Shown here piece by piece: positions 16,879-25,270 of a stretch of DNA of 64,000 nt. This DNA is from Coriobacteriaceae bacterium (GTDB lineage Bacteria > Actinomycetota > Coriobacteriia > Coriobacteriales > Atopobiaceae), in NCBI GenBank assembly GCA_004557505.1, contig SFGZ01000001.1, forward strand, positions 62,001-126,000, in the 5' to 3' direction. The translations under genes and the position numbers were made by a program. The stretch's first letter is position 1; each line of letters begins with the position of its first letter. The notes beneath the pieces are model-generated. The model saw nothing but the letters and a program-made list of their open reading frames with translations, was not told where the DNA came from and did no database searches.

Positions 16879-18529
16879 GGCTCGCCTCCCGGCCAAGTTC
16901 CCTGACCGCCCGCTCATAGAGCTCGTCGGTCAGCTTGTTGTCGTGCCACTCCACGCAGTTCTCGGCAAACGAGAGTCCCTTGCCCTTGATGGTGTGGGCA
17001 AGCACGGCGCGCGGACGGGCGTGGCTCGGCGCAAGCACGCTCCAGAGGGCGCTCACGTCGTGACCGTCCACCTCGATGGCCTCGAAGCCAAAGGCGCGGA
17101 ACTTCTCCGCAAGGCCGCCCGTGTCGAGCACCTGTGCCGTTGGCCCGTCGAGTTGCAGCCCGTTGACGTCGACGACAACCGTGAGGGACGAAAGGCCCAG
17201 GTGTCCGGCGAGCGCGGCCGCCTCCCAGACCGAGCCCTCGTTGCACTCGCCGTCGCCCACAAGGCAGAAGACGCGAGAGCCAAGCCCACGCCGACTGGCG
17301 GCAATGGCCAGGCCGCACGCATAGCCAAGCCCCATGCCAAGGCTCCCGCCGGAGGTCTCGATGCCTCGGGCGGGATCTCGCCTGGGGTGCTTGAACAGCA
17401 CCGCATTGGGGCCGAGAAGCCCGCGGTCCGCGTCCTCATTCGAGATGAGGCCCGCATGGAGCAGCGCCGGGTAGAGCGCGAGGGAGGCGTGCGCCTTCGA
17501 GAGCACGAAGCGGTCACGCTGCTCCCAAGGGGTGCCGTCTGTCCCCGTGCGCATGACGCCGCCGTAGAGCACGGCGAGGACCTCTGCCGCAGAGAGGCTG
17601 CCGCCCAGGTGAAACGGGATGCTTGGGGTACCGTGCGCAAACTCGACGACGGCACGGCGGATGTCCAGGGCAAACGCCGAGAGACGGCGGCGGTCGGCGG
17701 GGCCGGGGGCGGGGGCAAGCGCCGTAGGAAGCCAGTCGCCCTGGACCGAGGTCCCCGCAACCTCCTGTCCGGCACGCAGCCAGGTGAGGCCCCACTCGAT
17801 GACCGTCGCGTCGGCCAGCCCAATGGTCTGGCGCAGCACAAGCACGGGATCGCCCTCGTCGCACCCCAGCGCCGCCGCGCGCTCCCCTGCCGCCGAAGCG
17901 GAGTAACGCACCTTCGACCAGGTTATCTTTCGGCCGGAGCAGCGCTCGACGGCATCGAAGGCAGTCTCCCTCGAGAAGTCCGCGTCCGCCAGGCCCGGGC
18001 ACTCGCCAAGGTTCTCCCAGCCCTCCTGGCAGATGATGGGCCTGCCCTCGACGCTGCGAACGCGCAGCAGGTAGAGCACCTGGCTGCCGGGCTGGATGCG
18101 CAGGTGGGCGGCGACGTCTGCGGGTGCGGGCACGACGCGCTTCTCGAGCACGTGGGTCACGAAGTCCTTGCCACGCTCGCGAAGGGACTCTCCAAACGAG
18201 AGGGGGCGCTCGCCCGCCGGATGCGAGAGGGCGCGCTCGGATACGAAGGTGCCCGAACCGCGCACCTGGACGAGAAGCCCCTCGTCCACAAGCTCGCTGA
18301 TGGCACGGCGGACGGTGCCGCGCGAGATGTCAAGGCGTGCCATGAGCTCGTGCTCGGAGGGGATGCGCGAGCCGGGCGCCCACTCGTGCAGGCAGATCTT
18401 CTCGCGCAGGAGGCCTGCCAGCCGCAGGTACATCGGGGCAGAGCCTGCCTTGCCGGCAATCCGCCCCACGGCCCCGCCCGCCACCGCCTGTGGCGCGTCC
18501 CGAAGCGCATCCGTGCCGCTCTCTGCCAT
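16871..18529 (-). CDS. GntR/UTRA regulator fused to transketolase N-terminal subunit
   Basis: One uninterrupted 552-residue frame joins two proteins that are normally separate. Residues about 30-97 are a GntR winged helix (SRIPSEHELMARLDISRGTV, then RGSGTFVSE). Residues about 105-265 are a UTRA effector domain with a chorismate-lyase-like fold (PGSQVLYLLRVRSVEGRPII, DPVLVLRQTIG). Residues about 280-552 are the thiamine-diphosphate domain of transketolase: HLGGSLSAAEVLAVLYGG, SKAHASLALYPAL, GGSLGMGLGYACGLA, and VGDGECNEGSVWEA to DVNGLQ (GDG 425-427, Asn456). All key residues look intact. The start at 18529 follows GGGGGAGGGGCGGC. It overlaps the C-terminal subunit gene. The simplest idea is a sugar-phosphate-responsive, self-regulating enzyme. 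Confidence 0.9.
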   Translation of the reverse strand: MAESGTDALRDAPQAVAGGAVGRIAGKAGSAPMYLRLAGLLREKICLHEWAPGSRIPSEHELMARLDISRGTVRRAISELVDEGLLVQVRGSGTFVSERALSHPAGERPLSFGESLRERGKDFVTHVLEKRVVPAPADVAAHLRIQPGSQVLYLLRVRSVEGRPIICQEGWENLGECPGLADADFSRETAFDAVERCSGRKITWSKVRYSASAAGERAAALGCDEGDPVLVLRQTIGLADATVIEWGLTWLRAGQEVAGTSVQGDWLPTALAPAPGPADRRRLSAFALDIRRAVVEFAHGTPSIPFHLGGSLSAAEVLAVLYGGVMRTGTDGTPWEQRDRFVLSKAHASLALYPALLHAGLISNEDADRGLLGPNAVLFKHPRRDPARGIETSGGSLGMGLGYACGLAIAASRRGLGSRVFCLVGDGECNEGSVWEAAALAGHLGLSSLTVVVDVNGLQLDGPTAQVLDTGGLAEKFRAFGFEAIEVDGHDVSALWSVLAPSHARPRAVLAHTIKGKGLSFAENCVEWHDNKLTDELYERAVRELGREASHA

Positions 18530-18733
18530 GCCGCCCCTCCCCCGCTGCACGCATCGACGTCATGAGACATAGTTGTACACCACTTGTCCTCATGTAGGGC
18601 ATGCAATGGGGCGTTCGGCGCACATGCGCCAAAACAACACGCCGTGCGGCGCTGGGGCGGCGGCGCGGCGGCAGGTGCGGCGTCGAGGCGGCAGGTGCGG
18701 GGGCCGAAGCTGCAAGCTATGCCAGAAATGAGC

Positions 18734-18818
18734 TGGTAGGGGCGGTGGGACTCGAACCCACAATCCTTTCGGCGAGGGATTTTAAGTCCCCTGCGTATGC
18801 CAATTCCGCCACGCCCCC
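18734..18818 (-). tRNA. tRNA-Leu (TAA)
   Basis: Read on the minus strand: acceptor GGGGGCG pairs with CGCCCCT, the anticodon loop CTTAAAA gives anticodon TAA, a long variable arm (class II) follows, and the T arm has GTTCGAGTC. CCA is encoded at 18734-18736. It lies about 200 bases upstream of the GntR-transketolase fusion gene on the same strand. Confidence 0.95.
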
Positions 18819-18835
18819 AACTGTGCGCGAGAGCC

Positions 18836-19834
18836 CTACTCCCCAGGTGCCTTGAGTGGCCTCATGGTGGGCTTCCAGACCACCGGAGACTCGCGTCCCT
18901 CAAGCATAGCAGCAGCGACGATGGAGAGGCCGAAGAGAAGGTCGCTCTCACTCACGGTGAGGCTCGAGAAGCCGGTCTGGCGCAGAAGCTCGGAGACTGC
19001 GACGGCACCGCCCAGAATCACCGGCGCGCGCTTTGCCTGTATGCCCTTGAGCGCGGCGCGACCCCCCTGCGTAAGCGACGCCAGGCGCCGTTCGAGGGCA
19101 TCGACCCTCTCGCCCGCAAGTCTGTGGAGGTGTACGTAGGAGGGGTCATACGGGTCGAGCGCGGCATCGATGGCGACGAGCGTGGTCACCGTGCCTCCCG
19201 TGACCACGAGCGTCCGGGGGCTGCCCAGGCGCGCCCCGGCATCCTTGAGCGCCTGCGAGAAGAGTCGGGCCGCGTACTCGTGGGCCCGCGACAGGTCCTC
19301 TGCGGAGGGAGGGTCCGCACGAGAGAGGAAGCGCTCCGTGAGGCGCCTGCAGCCAACCTGAACAGAGGTGACCCACCCCAGGTCAAGCACGCCGCCGGCA
19401 AGCTCGCCCACGGCAAGCTCGGTGGAGCCGCCACCGCTGTCGGCAACGAGGATGCGCCGCCCGTCGAAGTCCTGGGCGACACCCAGGAAGGTGAGGGCGC
19501 CCTCGATCTGTCCGGGAATGATGAGCGGGTCGAGCCCCAGAGACGCCAGTGCGGCACCCAGCTCGGGCGAGTTCGAGGCGTCGCGGGCGGCACTTGTGAG
19601 GGAGCAGCACGCCGCCTCGGCACCGGACTCCCGCGCCGAGGCGACGTAGGCCTTCGCACACGCGAAGACCCGCTCCATGGCCTCCTGCGAGAGCCTGCCG
19701 GTCCTGTCCACGTCCTGCCCGAGGTTGCAGATGTTCGACTGCTTGCCAAGCCGCACGACTCGGGACCCCTCGACATCGGCCACCGCAAGGCGGCAGGTGA
19801 CCGTGCCAATGTCTATGACCGCGACCCTGCGCAT
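18836..19834 (-). CDS. Ppx/GppA family exopolyphosphatase/guanosine pentaphosphatase
   Basis: A 332-residue member of the ASKHA-fold Ppx/GppA phosphatases. Visible motifs are the N-terminal VAVIDIGTVTCRLAV (phosphate 1), TSAARDASNS, IIPGQIEGALTFLG, and ADSGGGSTEL (phosphate 2). It hydrolyses polyphosphate or pppGpp; sequence alone does not separate the two, and the short length without the C-terminal HD domain favours a Ppx1-like exopolyphosphatase. Its start at 19834 overlaps the stop of the FtsB/DivIC-like gene (ATGA), as in many actinobacterial clusters of these genes. Confidence 0.9.
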   Translation of the reverse strand: MRRVAVIDIGTVTCRLAVADVEGSRVVRLGKQSNICNLGQDVDRTGRLSQEAMERVFACAKAYVASARESGAEAACCSLTSAARDASNSPELGAALASLGLDPLIIPGQIEGALTFLGVAQDFDGRRILVADSGGGSTELAVGELAGGVLDLGWVTSVQVGCRRLTERFLSRADPPSAEDLSRAHEYAARLFSQALKDAGARLGSPRTLVVTGGTVTTLVAIDAALDPYDPSYVHLHRLAGERVDALERRLASLTQGGRAALKGIQAKRAPVILGGAVAVSELLRQTGFSSLTVSESDLLFGLSIVAAAMLEGRESPVVWKPTMRPLKAPGE

Positions 19835-20649
19835 CAGGCACCGCCTCCCGAGGAGCCCGCATGGTACTGGAAGATGACGTCGGCAGCGCTCACGTACCAG
19901 GGAACGTCCGCCGAGACGACCGTGCCCGTGCCCATGGGGGCGGCATCGGCGCCGCCGACGGGAAGGCCCTCGACCACCACGCCGGTCTCACCCTCGCCAA
20001 CATAGCCCCGCTCTCGCGCAAGGTCCTGGACGCCCTCGGGGGTCATGAGGGAGTCCACCTCACTCGTGAGCTGGTCGTTGCTCTGGGCGGTGGCGTCGTA
20101 GGTTGCCTGCAGGTCGAGTCCCGAGCGCCATGCGGCGTAGAGGTTGCACGTGGGCCCATAGAGCATGACCGTCGCGACGATGACCACGGCCGCAATGATC
20201 ACCGGGAGGCGATGCGCGGTAACGAACCCCCCGGCACGCGAGACCGTCGCGGAAGCGGCGGACGTGGCTCCCGAGGCGACGTTCGCCGCCTTGGCGGCAA
20301 CGTCAGAGACGGCACCCGCAGGCTGGGCATCGCGGGACGCACGGCGCCTGGCGCGCGCGCGGGCGTGCGAGGTGCCGTCGGAGCGAGCCGCCGATTCACG
20401 GTTGACAGGGACGCCGCGAGAGGCGCGGCGGGATGCCGTGGGCCGCGTACGGCCCGAGCGCGACCGAGCTGCGGTGCCCGTGCCCACATGGCGGCCGGCG
20501 GCACCGTCCTCCTCAACGCGAACGCCCCTCATCACGGAGGAAAGCGGCGAACGGCGGGTCCTACCTGTGGAGTAGGTATATACGGCGGGTCGTGGCGACA
20601 CGTCTGCGAATCCTCTCAGGGCCATCTCTGCGCCCGAATGTCTGCTCAT
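19834..20649 (-). CDS. FtsB/DivIC-like septum formation initiator protein
   Basis: A 271-residue protein with a long basic, low-complexity N-terminal region (about 1-140, rich in Arg, Ser, Ala), a single membrane helix (LPVIIAAVVIVATVMLY, near 150-167), a short coiled coil containing NDQLTSEVDSLMTPEG, and the DLARERGYVGEGETGVV region typical of FtsB/DivIC. It would act in the divisome between the cytosol and cell wall. Start choice is uncertain: the ATG at 20649 has AGAGG upstream, while 20625 and 20532 are alternatives. It overlaps the Ppx/GppA gene by four bases. Confidence 0.82.
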   Translation of the reverse strand: MSRHSGAEMALRGFADVSPRPAVYTYSTGRTRRSPLSSVMRGVRVEEDGAAGRHVGTGTAARSRSGRTRPTASRRASRGVPVNRESAARSDGTSHARARARRRASRDAQPAGAVSDVAAKAANVASGATSAASATVSRAGGFVTAHRLPVIIAAVVIVATVMLYGPTCNLYAAWRSGLDLQATYDATAQSNDQLTSEVDSLMTPEGVQDLARERGYVGEGETGVVVEGLPVGGADAAPMGTGTVVSADVPWYVSAADVIFQYHAGSSGGGA

Positions 20650-20739
20650 GCCTCTGCTTCGTTTCTAGTTTGATTCGGCGTGACGGCGCGGCTTTGCCGC
20701 GTGGCATCCAGTGTATACCAGAAGTGCCCGCCGCCGGAC

Positions 20740-21597
20740 TCAGGAGAGCTTCTCCTCTTCCTTCGCACGGTCCCAAAGCTCGTTGAGCTTCGCAGTCGAG
20801 AGGGCCTCGAGGGCGCAGCCCCTCTCGCGTGCCAGCTCCTCCATGCGCGACCAGCGGCGGCGGAACTTCTCGTTGCTCTGCGCGAGGGCGAGCTCGGCAT
20901 CGATGCCCTCCATGCGCGCAACGTTAACCAGCGCAAAGAGCAGGTCACCGAACTCGAGCGCGCGACTCTGCGAGCCCTTGGGCTCGCGCTCGAACTCGTC
21001 GCGCTCCTCGCGCACCTTCTCCCACACGCCAGAGACGTCATCCCACTCGAAGCCCGCCTTGGCGGCGCGGGCGCTGATCTTCTGACACTGCATGAGCGCT
21101 GGCATCGAGCGCGGCACCGAGTCGAGAAGCCCCGCCACGTCCGCCTTGGCGGGGCCACCCGCCGCCTCGCGCTCGCGGCGCTTCGCGACATCCCAGATCC
21201 GCGCAACCTCCTCGGGAGTCTGGGCGCCCACGTCGCCGAACACGTGCGGATGGCGTCGCACGAGCTTCTCGCCTATGGCACGGCACACGTCGTCAATGGA
21301 GAAGGCGTCATCCTCCGAAGCCACCTGCGAATTGAGGACCACCTGGTAGAGAACGTCACCAAGCTCCTCGGCCATGTGGGGCGCATCGCCCGCGCGCAGG
21401 GCTTCGGCAGCCTCGTAGGCCTCCTCGACCATGTAGCGCGCAAGGGACTCGTGCGTCTGCTCGCGATCCCACGGGCAGCCATCCTCTTGGCGGAGACGCC
21501 AAACTATGCGCACGAGGCGGTCGAACTCCGGATGCGTGCCGGGGGCACCGAGCCGGTCCCGCGCTTGCTCGTCCACCCTGTCCGCCTCATTCGACAT
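20740..21597 (-). CDS. mazG: MazG nucleoside triphosphate pyrophosphohydrolase
   Basis: A 285-residue all-helical NTP pyrophosphatase with two MazG domains. The first has CPWDREQTHESL and EEAYEAAEAL with EELGDVLYQVV, giving the metal-binding ExxE...ExxD set. The second has EFGDLLFALVNVARMEG. It removes non-canonical NTPs or tunes (p)ppGpp-linked NTP pools. Length fits two-domain MazG (about 260-290). I chose the ATG at 21597 because the GGGGG run is at a workable distance; 21603 is an alternative. It lies upstream of the divisome-like gene on the same strand. Confidence 0.92.
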   Translation of the reverse strand: MSNEADRVDEQARDRLGAPGTHPEFDRLVRIVWRLRQEDGCPWDREQTHESLARYMVEEAYEAAEALRAGDAPHMAEELGDVLYQVVLNSQVASEDDAFSIDDVCRAIGEKLVRRHPHVFGDVGAQTPEEVARIWDVAKRREREAAGGPAKADVAGLLDSVPRSMPALMQCQKISARAAKAGFEWDDVSGVWEKVREERDEFEREPKGSQSRALEFGDLLFALVNVARMEGIDAELALAQSNEKFRRRWSRMEELARERGCALEALSTAKLNELWDRAKEEEKLS

Positions 21598-21686
21598 GCG
21601 CATCCCCCAGTCTCGCAGCCACGTAAGCCACCTGATTCTACCCCACCGCCCCGAGGCAGGCGGGGCCTGCGGAGCCTGCGGGGCCT

Positions 21687-21834
21687 GCCGCCACACATTC
21701 GGGGCCCGAACGTGTGGCGACCTGCGCGGGTCACGCATTCGGGTGCGAACGTGTGACGGGCCGCAACACATTCGGCATCCGATTGTGTTGCGGCCTGCGC
21801 GGGTCACGCATTCGGGCACGTTCCTGTAGCGGGA
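21687..21834. repeat. Dispersed intergenic repeat, family A, locus 1
   Basis: About 148 bp made of two head-to-tail units of about 73 bp. Each unit contains two imperfect palindromes built on CACATTCGGG...CCCGAACGTGTG and CACGCATTCGGGTGCGAACGTGTG. A nearly identical block is at 31703-31850. It fills most of the gap between mazG and the dak operon. Stems of this size may end transcription of the dak genes, for which I see no other terminator. Confidence 0.85.
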
Positions 21835-21873
21835 CGCAGCTGGACCGCTCGCGCGGCCCGCTCGGTCGCTGCG

Positions 21874-23574
21874 CTACCCAGGCAGCACGGCGCGGATGCA
21901 CAGCGCCATGGAGATCGCGCCGGCGTCCGGCGTGCCCAGGCTGCGCTCGGCAGCCGGGCGGGCACGGCCGACCCTGGGCACGAGCGAGGCCGTGGCCTCG
22001 GCGGCCCCCTGCGCGACCTCGGCAGCGGCCGCCCAGGCGTCGGCAAGCGAGTCGCCCGCCGCCGCGCGCCCCTCGAGGGCCTCGCCGAAGGGGATGAGGC
22101 AGTCGAGCATCGTCTTGTCGCCGCGGCGGGCGCCGCCGAGGGAGGCCATCCTCTCGCAGGCGGCCCTCACGGCGTCCGCCGCGACCTTCGCATCGTAGGA
22201 CCCGGCCCGGTCGCCCACGACATCGCCGGCGGCCTCGAGCGCGGAGCCCCATAGAACGCCGGACGTGCCGCCGGCCTTGGCGGCCCAGGCGCGGCCCGCA
22301 GCGCGCAGAACGGAACCCGCAGCAGCACCCTTCTCTAGTGCGTCGGAGGCCGCCTCGTAGGCGAACGCTGTGCCCCTGGCCATGCCGCGGCCGTGGTCTC
22401 CGTCACCCGCGACGCCATCGATCCTCGCAAGACGCTCCTCCGCGTCGGCGATGGCGCCCCTCATGCGGCCGAGAGCCGAGACGATGTACTCGGCTGCGGC
22501 GCGGGAGGCCTCAGAGCCCCTCTCGTAGGTGTCGTCACTGTCGCGCGCCCGGTCATAGGACGCACGGGCACCCGCAGACATCCTGCTCGCGCCCTTGCGG
22601 AAGGACGGCGTGTCGCACGGGGCGCGCCAGAGCTTCTCGAGCTCGCCGTCGAGGTACTCGACGGCGAGGGCGACGCCCTCCATGTCGAGCGAGGTCACGA
22701 ACTCGCCCACCTGCGGATCGACCAAGGTGTAGCCCCTCTCCTCGAGCAGATCGCGGACGGTGCCCCACACCACGAAGAGCTCCTCATACTTGGTGGAACC
22801 CAGCCCGTCAAGGATGACGGCAATGCGCTTCGCGTCGCCGGCGGGCGCCTCGGCGAGCACGCGGTCGACGAGCAGCCGGGCCACCTCGGCGGCGGGGGCG
22901 AGATCGCCCTCCCCCACGCCGGGCTCTCCGTGGATGCCCTGGCCGATCTCCATCCTGCCCTCGGGCACATGGAAGAGCGGGGCCGCCTCGCCGGGCAGCG
23001 TGCAGCCGCGGAAGCCCACCGACATCGTGCGCGTGCGATCATTCGCCTTCCCGGCTAGGCGGCAGACCTCGTCGAGGGGCATACCGGCGGCGGCAGCGGC
23101 GCCGGCGGCCTTGAAGACCATGAAGGTGCCCACGTTGCCCCGGCGCTTCCCCACCTCCCCGGGGGAGGCGGAGGCCACGTCGTCGGTGACGTAGAGGGTG
23201 CGGCAGTCGACGCCCTCCGCACGCAGGCGGTCGCGCGCCATGTCGAAGTTCATCCTGTCGCCGGCGTAGTTGCCCCCCACGACGAGGACGCCGGTGCCCC
23301 GGTCGACGGAGCGGGCCACGCCGAGGACGTCCTCGGCGGACGGCGAGGTGAAGACGTTGCCCACCACGGTCGCGTCCATGAGGCCGTCGCCCACGATGCC
23401 GCAGAAGGCCGGGTAGTGGCCGGAGCCGCCGCCGTTGATGACGGCGACCTTGCCCTCGGGCGGCTCGGTCGCGCGGGCCACGCCGCCGGGGACCTCCACG
23501 ACGTACTCGGGGTAGGCCGCGACGTATCCGCGCAGCATATCCTCGCGGAAAGTCTTGGGATCGTTGTAGAGCAT
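21874..23574 (-). CDS. Fused DhaK-DhaL type kinase (dihydroxyacetone/tetrulose kinase)
   Basis: A 566-residue single-chain ATP-dependent Dak kinase. The N-terminal DhaK part (about 1-330) has INGGGSGHYPAFCGIVG and the GIHGEPGVG segment whose His binds the substrate carbonyl. The C-terminal DhaL part (about 360-566) has DGVAGDGDHGRGMARG, the metal-ATP Asp cluster. Substrates in this family include dihydroxyacetone, glyceraldehyde and D- or L-erythrulose. It is the last gene of the operon; the preceding gene's stop is 9 bases away. GGAGGAGCGC precedes the ATG at 23574. Having this beside a separate DhaK/DhaL pair suggests two different carbonyl substrates. Confidence 0.9.
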   Translation of the reverse strand: MLYNDPKTFREDMLRGYVAAYPEYVVEVPGGVARATEPPEGKVAVINGGGSGHYPAFCGIVGDGLMDATVVGNVFTSPSAEDVLGVARSVDRGTGVLVVGGNYAGDRMNFDMARDRLRAEGVDCRTLYVTDDVASASPGEVGKRRGNVGTFMVFKAAGAAAAAGMPLDEVCRLAGKANDRTRTMSVGFRGCTLPGEAAPLFHVPEGRMEIGQGIHGEPGVGEGDLAPAAEVARLLVDRVLAEAPAGDAKRIAVILDGLGSTKYEELFVVWGTVRDLLEERGYTLVDPQVGEFVTSLDMEGVALAVEYLDGELEKLWRAPCDTPSFRKGASRMSAGARASYDRARDSDDTYERGSEASRAAAEYIVSALGRMRGAIADAEERLARIDGVAGDGDHGRGMARGTAFAYEAASDALEKGAAAGSVLRAAGRAWAAKAGGTSGVLWGSALEAAGDVVGDRAGSYDAKVAADAVRAACERMASLGGARRGDKTMLDCLIPFGEALEGRAAAGDSLADAWAAAAEVAQGAAEATASLVPRVGRARPAAERSLGTPDAGAISMALCIRAVLPG

Positions 23575-23583
23575 GCGCTCCTC

Positions 23584-24228
23584 CTAGGAAACGAAGTAGT
23601 TTTTAAGCCCGAGAAGCATGTAGTACCCGGCGAGGGCGCCCTGATCCACGACACCCTTGGCCTTGGCGGCATGTACCGCAGCCTTGCCGAACCTAGGAAT
23701 CATGTCCTTAGTCGCCTTGACGCCCTCATCCGCACCGTCCACGGCGGCGGCCATGACATCCGCGAAGGTCGCGTCAGGCGTGGACTCGACGAGCGCCACG
23801 GCCTTCCTTGCGCCCGCGTCGACGGAGTCGAGAATCGTGCGGTCACCCAGCGCGCACTTGCCGCGCCTCTGGATGCCCTCGGCGAAGGCAGTCACGTAGG
23901 TGGCCATGTCAGCGGGCACGAGCTCAGTCTTCCCCTTGAACGCCTTGCCTGCCTGCATGATGCCTGAACTCATGAGCGTGCCCATGGTGGAGGGCACCTC
24001 GTTCTGCATCTTCATGCCGGCCTTCATGAGCTGTTTGCCGATCTCTCCCTCGACGGCCGTCTCGCGAAGGAACCCGGGGAGGGCACCGTAGCCCTTGCTC
24101 ATCGTGAGGCCAAGGTCGCCGTCGCCCATGGCGGCGTCCATCTCGCAGAGCTGCTCCTTCTTCTCCCTAAAGATCTCGGCGACCTTCTCGAACATCTCAG
24201 GAACGTCGCCTATCGTCAGCTTGTCCAT
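23584..24228 (-). CDS. DhaL-like kinase subunit
   Basis: A 214-residue ATP- or ADP-binding subunit of a Dak kinase. The N-terminal MDAAMGDGDLGLTMSKG provides the Asp residues that bind Mg-nucleotide, and STMGTLMSSGIMQAGKAF and GDRTILDSVD complete the family pattern. The start at 24228 follows AGGAGG. In PTS-type systems DhaL needs DhaM to recharge its ADP; no DhaM is encoded here, so this subunit more likely uses free ATP. It lies between DhaK and the fused kinase. Confidence 0.88.
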   Translation of the reverse strand: MDKLTIGDVPEMFEKVAEIFREKKEQLCEMDAAMGDGDLGLTMSKGYGALPGFLRETAVEGEIGKQLMKAGMKMQNEVPSTMGTLMSSGIMQAGKAFKGKTELVPADMATYVTAFAEGIQRRGKCALGDRTILDSVDAGARKAVALVESTPDATFADVMAAAVDGADEGVKATKDMIPRFGKAAVHAAKAKGVVDQGALAGYYMLLGLKNYFVS

Positions 24229-24262
24229 GTGGGTCCTCCTCGGTGACCCTGCCTTGGCGCTC

Positions 24263-25255
24263 TTAGCGCTGGCAGATGAACGGAGTGTCAACGGGGTAGT
24301 CGAAGTAGCCCTTGAGCTCTTCGTCGACCTTGCACACCGAGATGGAGGCGCCCATCATCTCCATCGACGTGGCATACTCGCCTGTCCAGGAGCGGTAGAC
24401 CTTGACGCCCTTGGCGGCGAGCCGCTCGCGCACGGAGTTGTTGAGGATGTAGAGCTCCTCGATCGAGGTGGCGCCAAGGCCGTTGATGAGGAGCGCCGCC
24501 TCGTCTCCCTCGGCGAGCGGCATGTCTTTGAGGATCTCGTCAATCGCCTCGGCGGCGAGCTCGTCGGCGGTCTTCACCGGGCCGTTCCAGATACCGGGCT
24601 CGCCATGGATGCCCATGCCGAAGGCCATTTCGTTCTCGGCCAGCTCGAAGTTGGAGCGGCCGACCTCGGGGATCACGCAGGGCGTGAGGGCGAAGCCTAC
24701 CGTGCGGACGTTGTCGCCGGCCTTCTTGGCGGCGGCGGCGACCTCTTCGAGGCTGCCCATCCCGGCGGCCTTCGCGCCTGCGGCTTTGTACATGAAGTAG
24801 ATGCCGGCAACGCCGCGGCGGGCCTCGACGTTCGAGCTGGAGAGGACATCGTCGGCGCCTGCGAGGGAAACGGTCGCGATGTCGTCCATCTCAAGGAGTT
24901 CGCTTGCCATGTCAAAGTTCATGACGTCGCCAGTGTAGTTGCCGTAGAGGAACAGGACACCGGCACCAGCCTCGACCTCCTTAGCGATGTGGTAGATCTG
25001 CTCGGCAGACGGAGACTGGAAGACGCCGCCCACACCGCAGCCGTCAATGAGACCCTCGCCCACATATCCCAGGAAGAGAGGTAGGTGGCCGGTGCCACCG
25101 CCGGTGATGATGGCGACCTTGCCATCCTTCTTTCTGGCGGTGCAATAGCAGCGAAGGTCGCCAGCGGCGTACTTTACCTTGTCGGGAAAGGAAGCGTAGA
25201 TGCCCCTGAGCATCTCGTCGGTGTAGTTCTCGGGCGCATTGATGATCTTCTTCAT
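24263..25255 (-). CDS. DhaK-like kinase subunit
   Basis: A 330-residue substrate-binding subunit of a Dak kinase. It has TGGGTGHLPLFLGYVG, GVFQSPSAEQIY, YGNYTGDVMNFDMA, and MGIHGEPGIWNG with the His that forms the covalent hemiaminal with the ketone substrate. It would act with the DhaL-like protein encoded next. The start at 25255 has GGGGCC upstream. Substrate could be dihydroxyacetone or a tetrulose produced by the neighbouring aldolase. Confidence 0.9.
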   Translation of the reverse strand: MKKIINAPENYTDEMLRGIYASFPDKVKYAAGDLRCYCTARKKDGKVAIITGGGTGHLPLFLGYVGEGLIDGCGVGGVFQSPSAEQIYHIAKEVEAGAGVLFLYGNYTGDVMNFDMASELLEMDDIATVSLAGADDVLSSSNVEARRGVAGIYFMYKAAGAKAAGMGSLEEVAAAAKKAGDNVRTVGFALTPCVIPEVGRSNFELAENEMAFGMGIHGEPGIWNGPVKTADELAAEAIDEILKDMPLAEGDEAALLINGLGATSIEELYILNNSVRERLAAKGVKVYRSWTGEYATSMEMMGASISVCKVDEELKGYFDYPVDTPFICQR

Positions 25256-25270
25256 GGCCGGCCCCTTTCG

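Noticed and set aside
16871..18529. Two adjacent genes misread as one fusion
   Set aside because: No stop codon separates the UTRA and transketolase parts, and no internal ribosome site with a start codon is seen at the junction near residue 270-285. A sequencing error cannot be fully excluded, so this is listed as a check.
21687..21834. Attachment sites or ends of an integrated mobile element at the family A repeats
   Set aside because: The two blocks are in direct orientation around the PTS-Dak locus, but there is no integrase, transposase or target-site duplication. Kept only as a possible recombination substrate.
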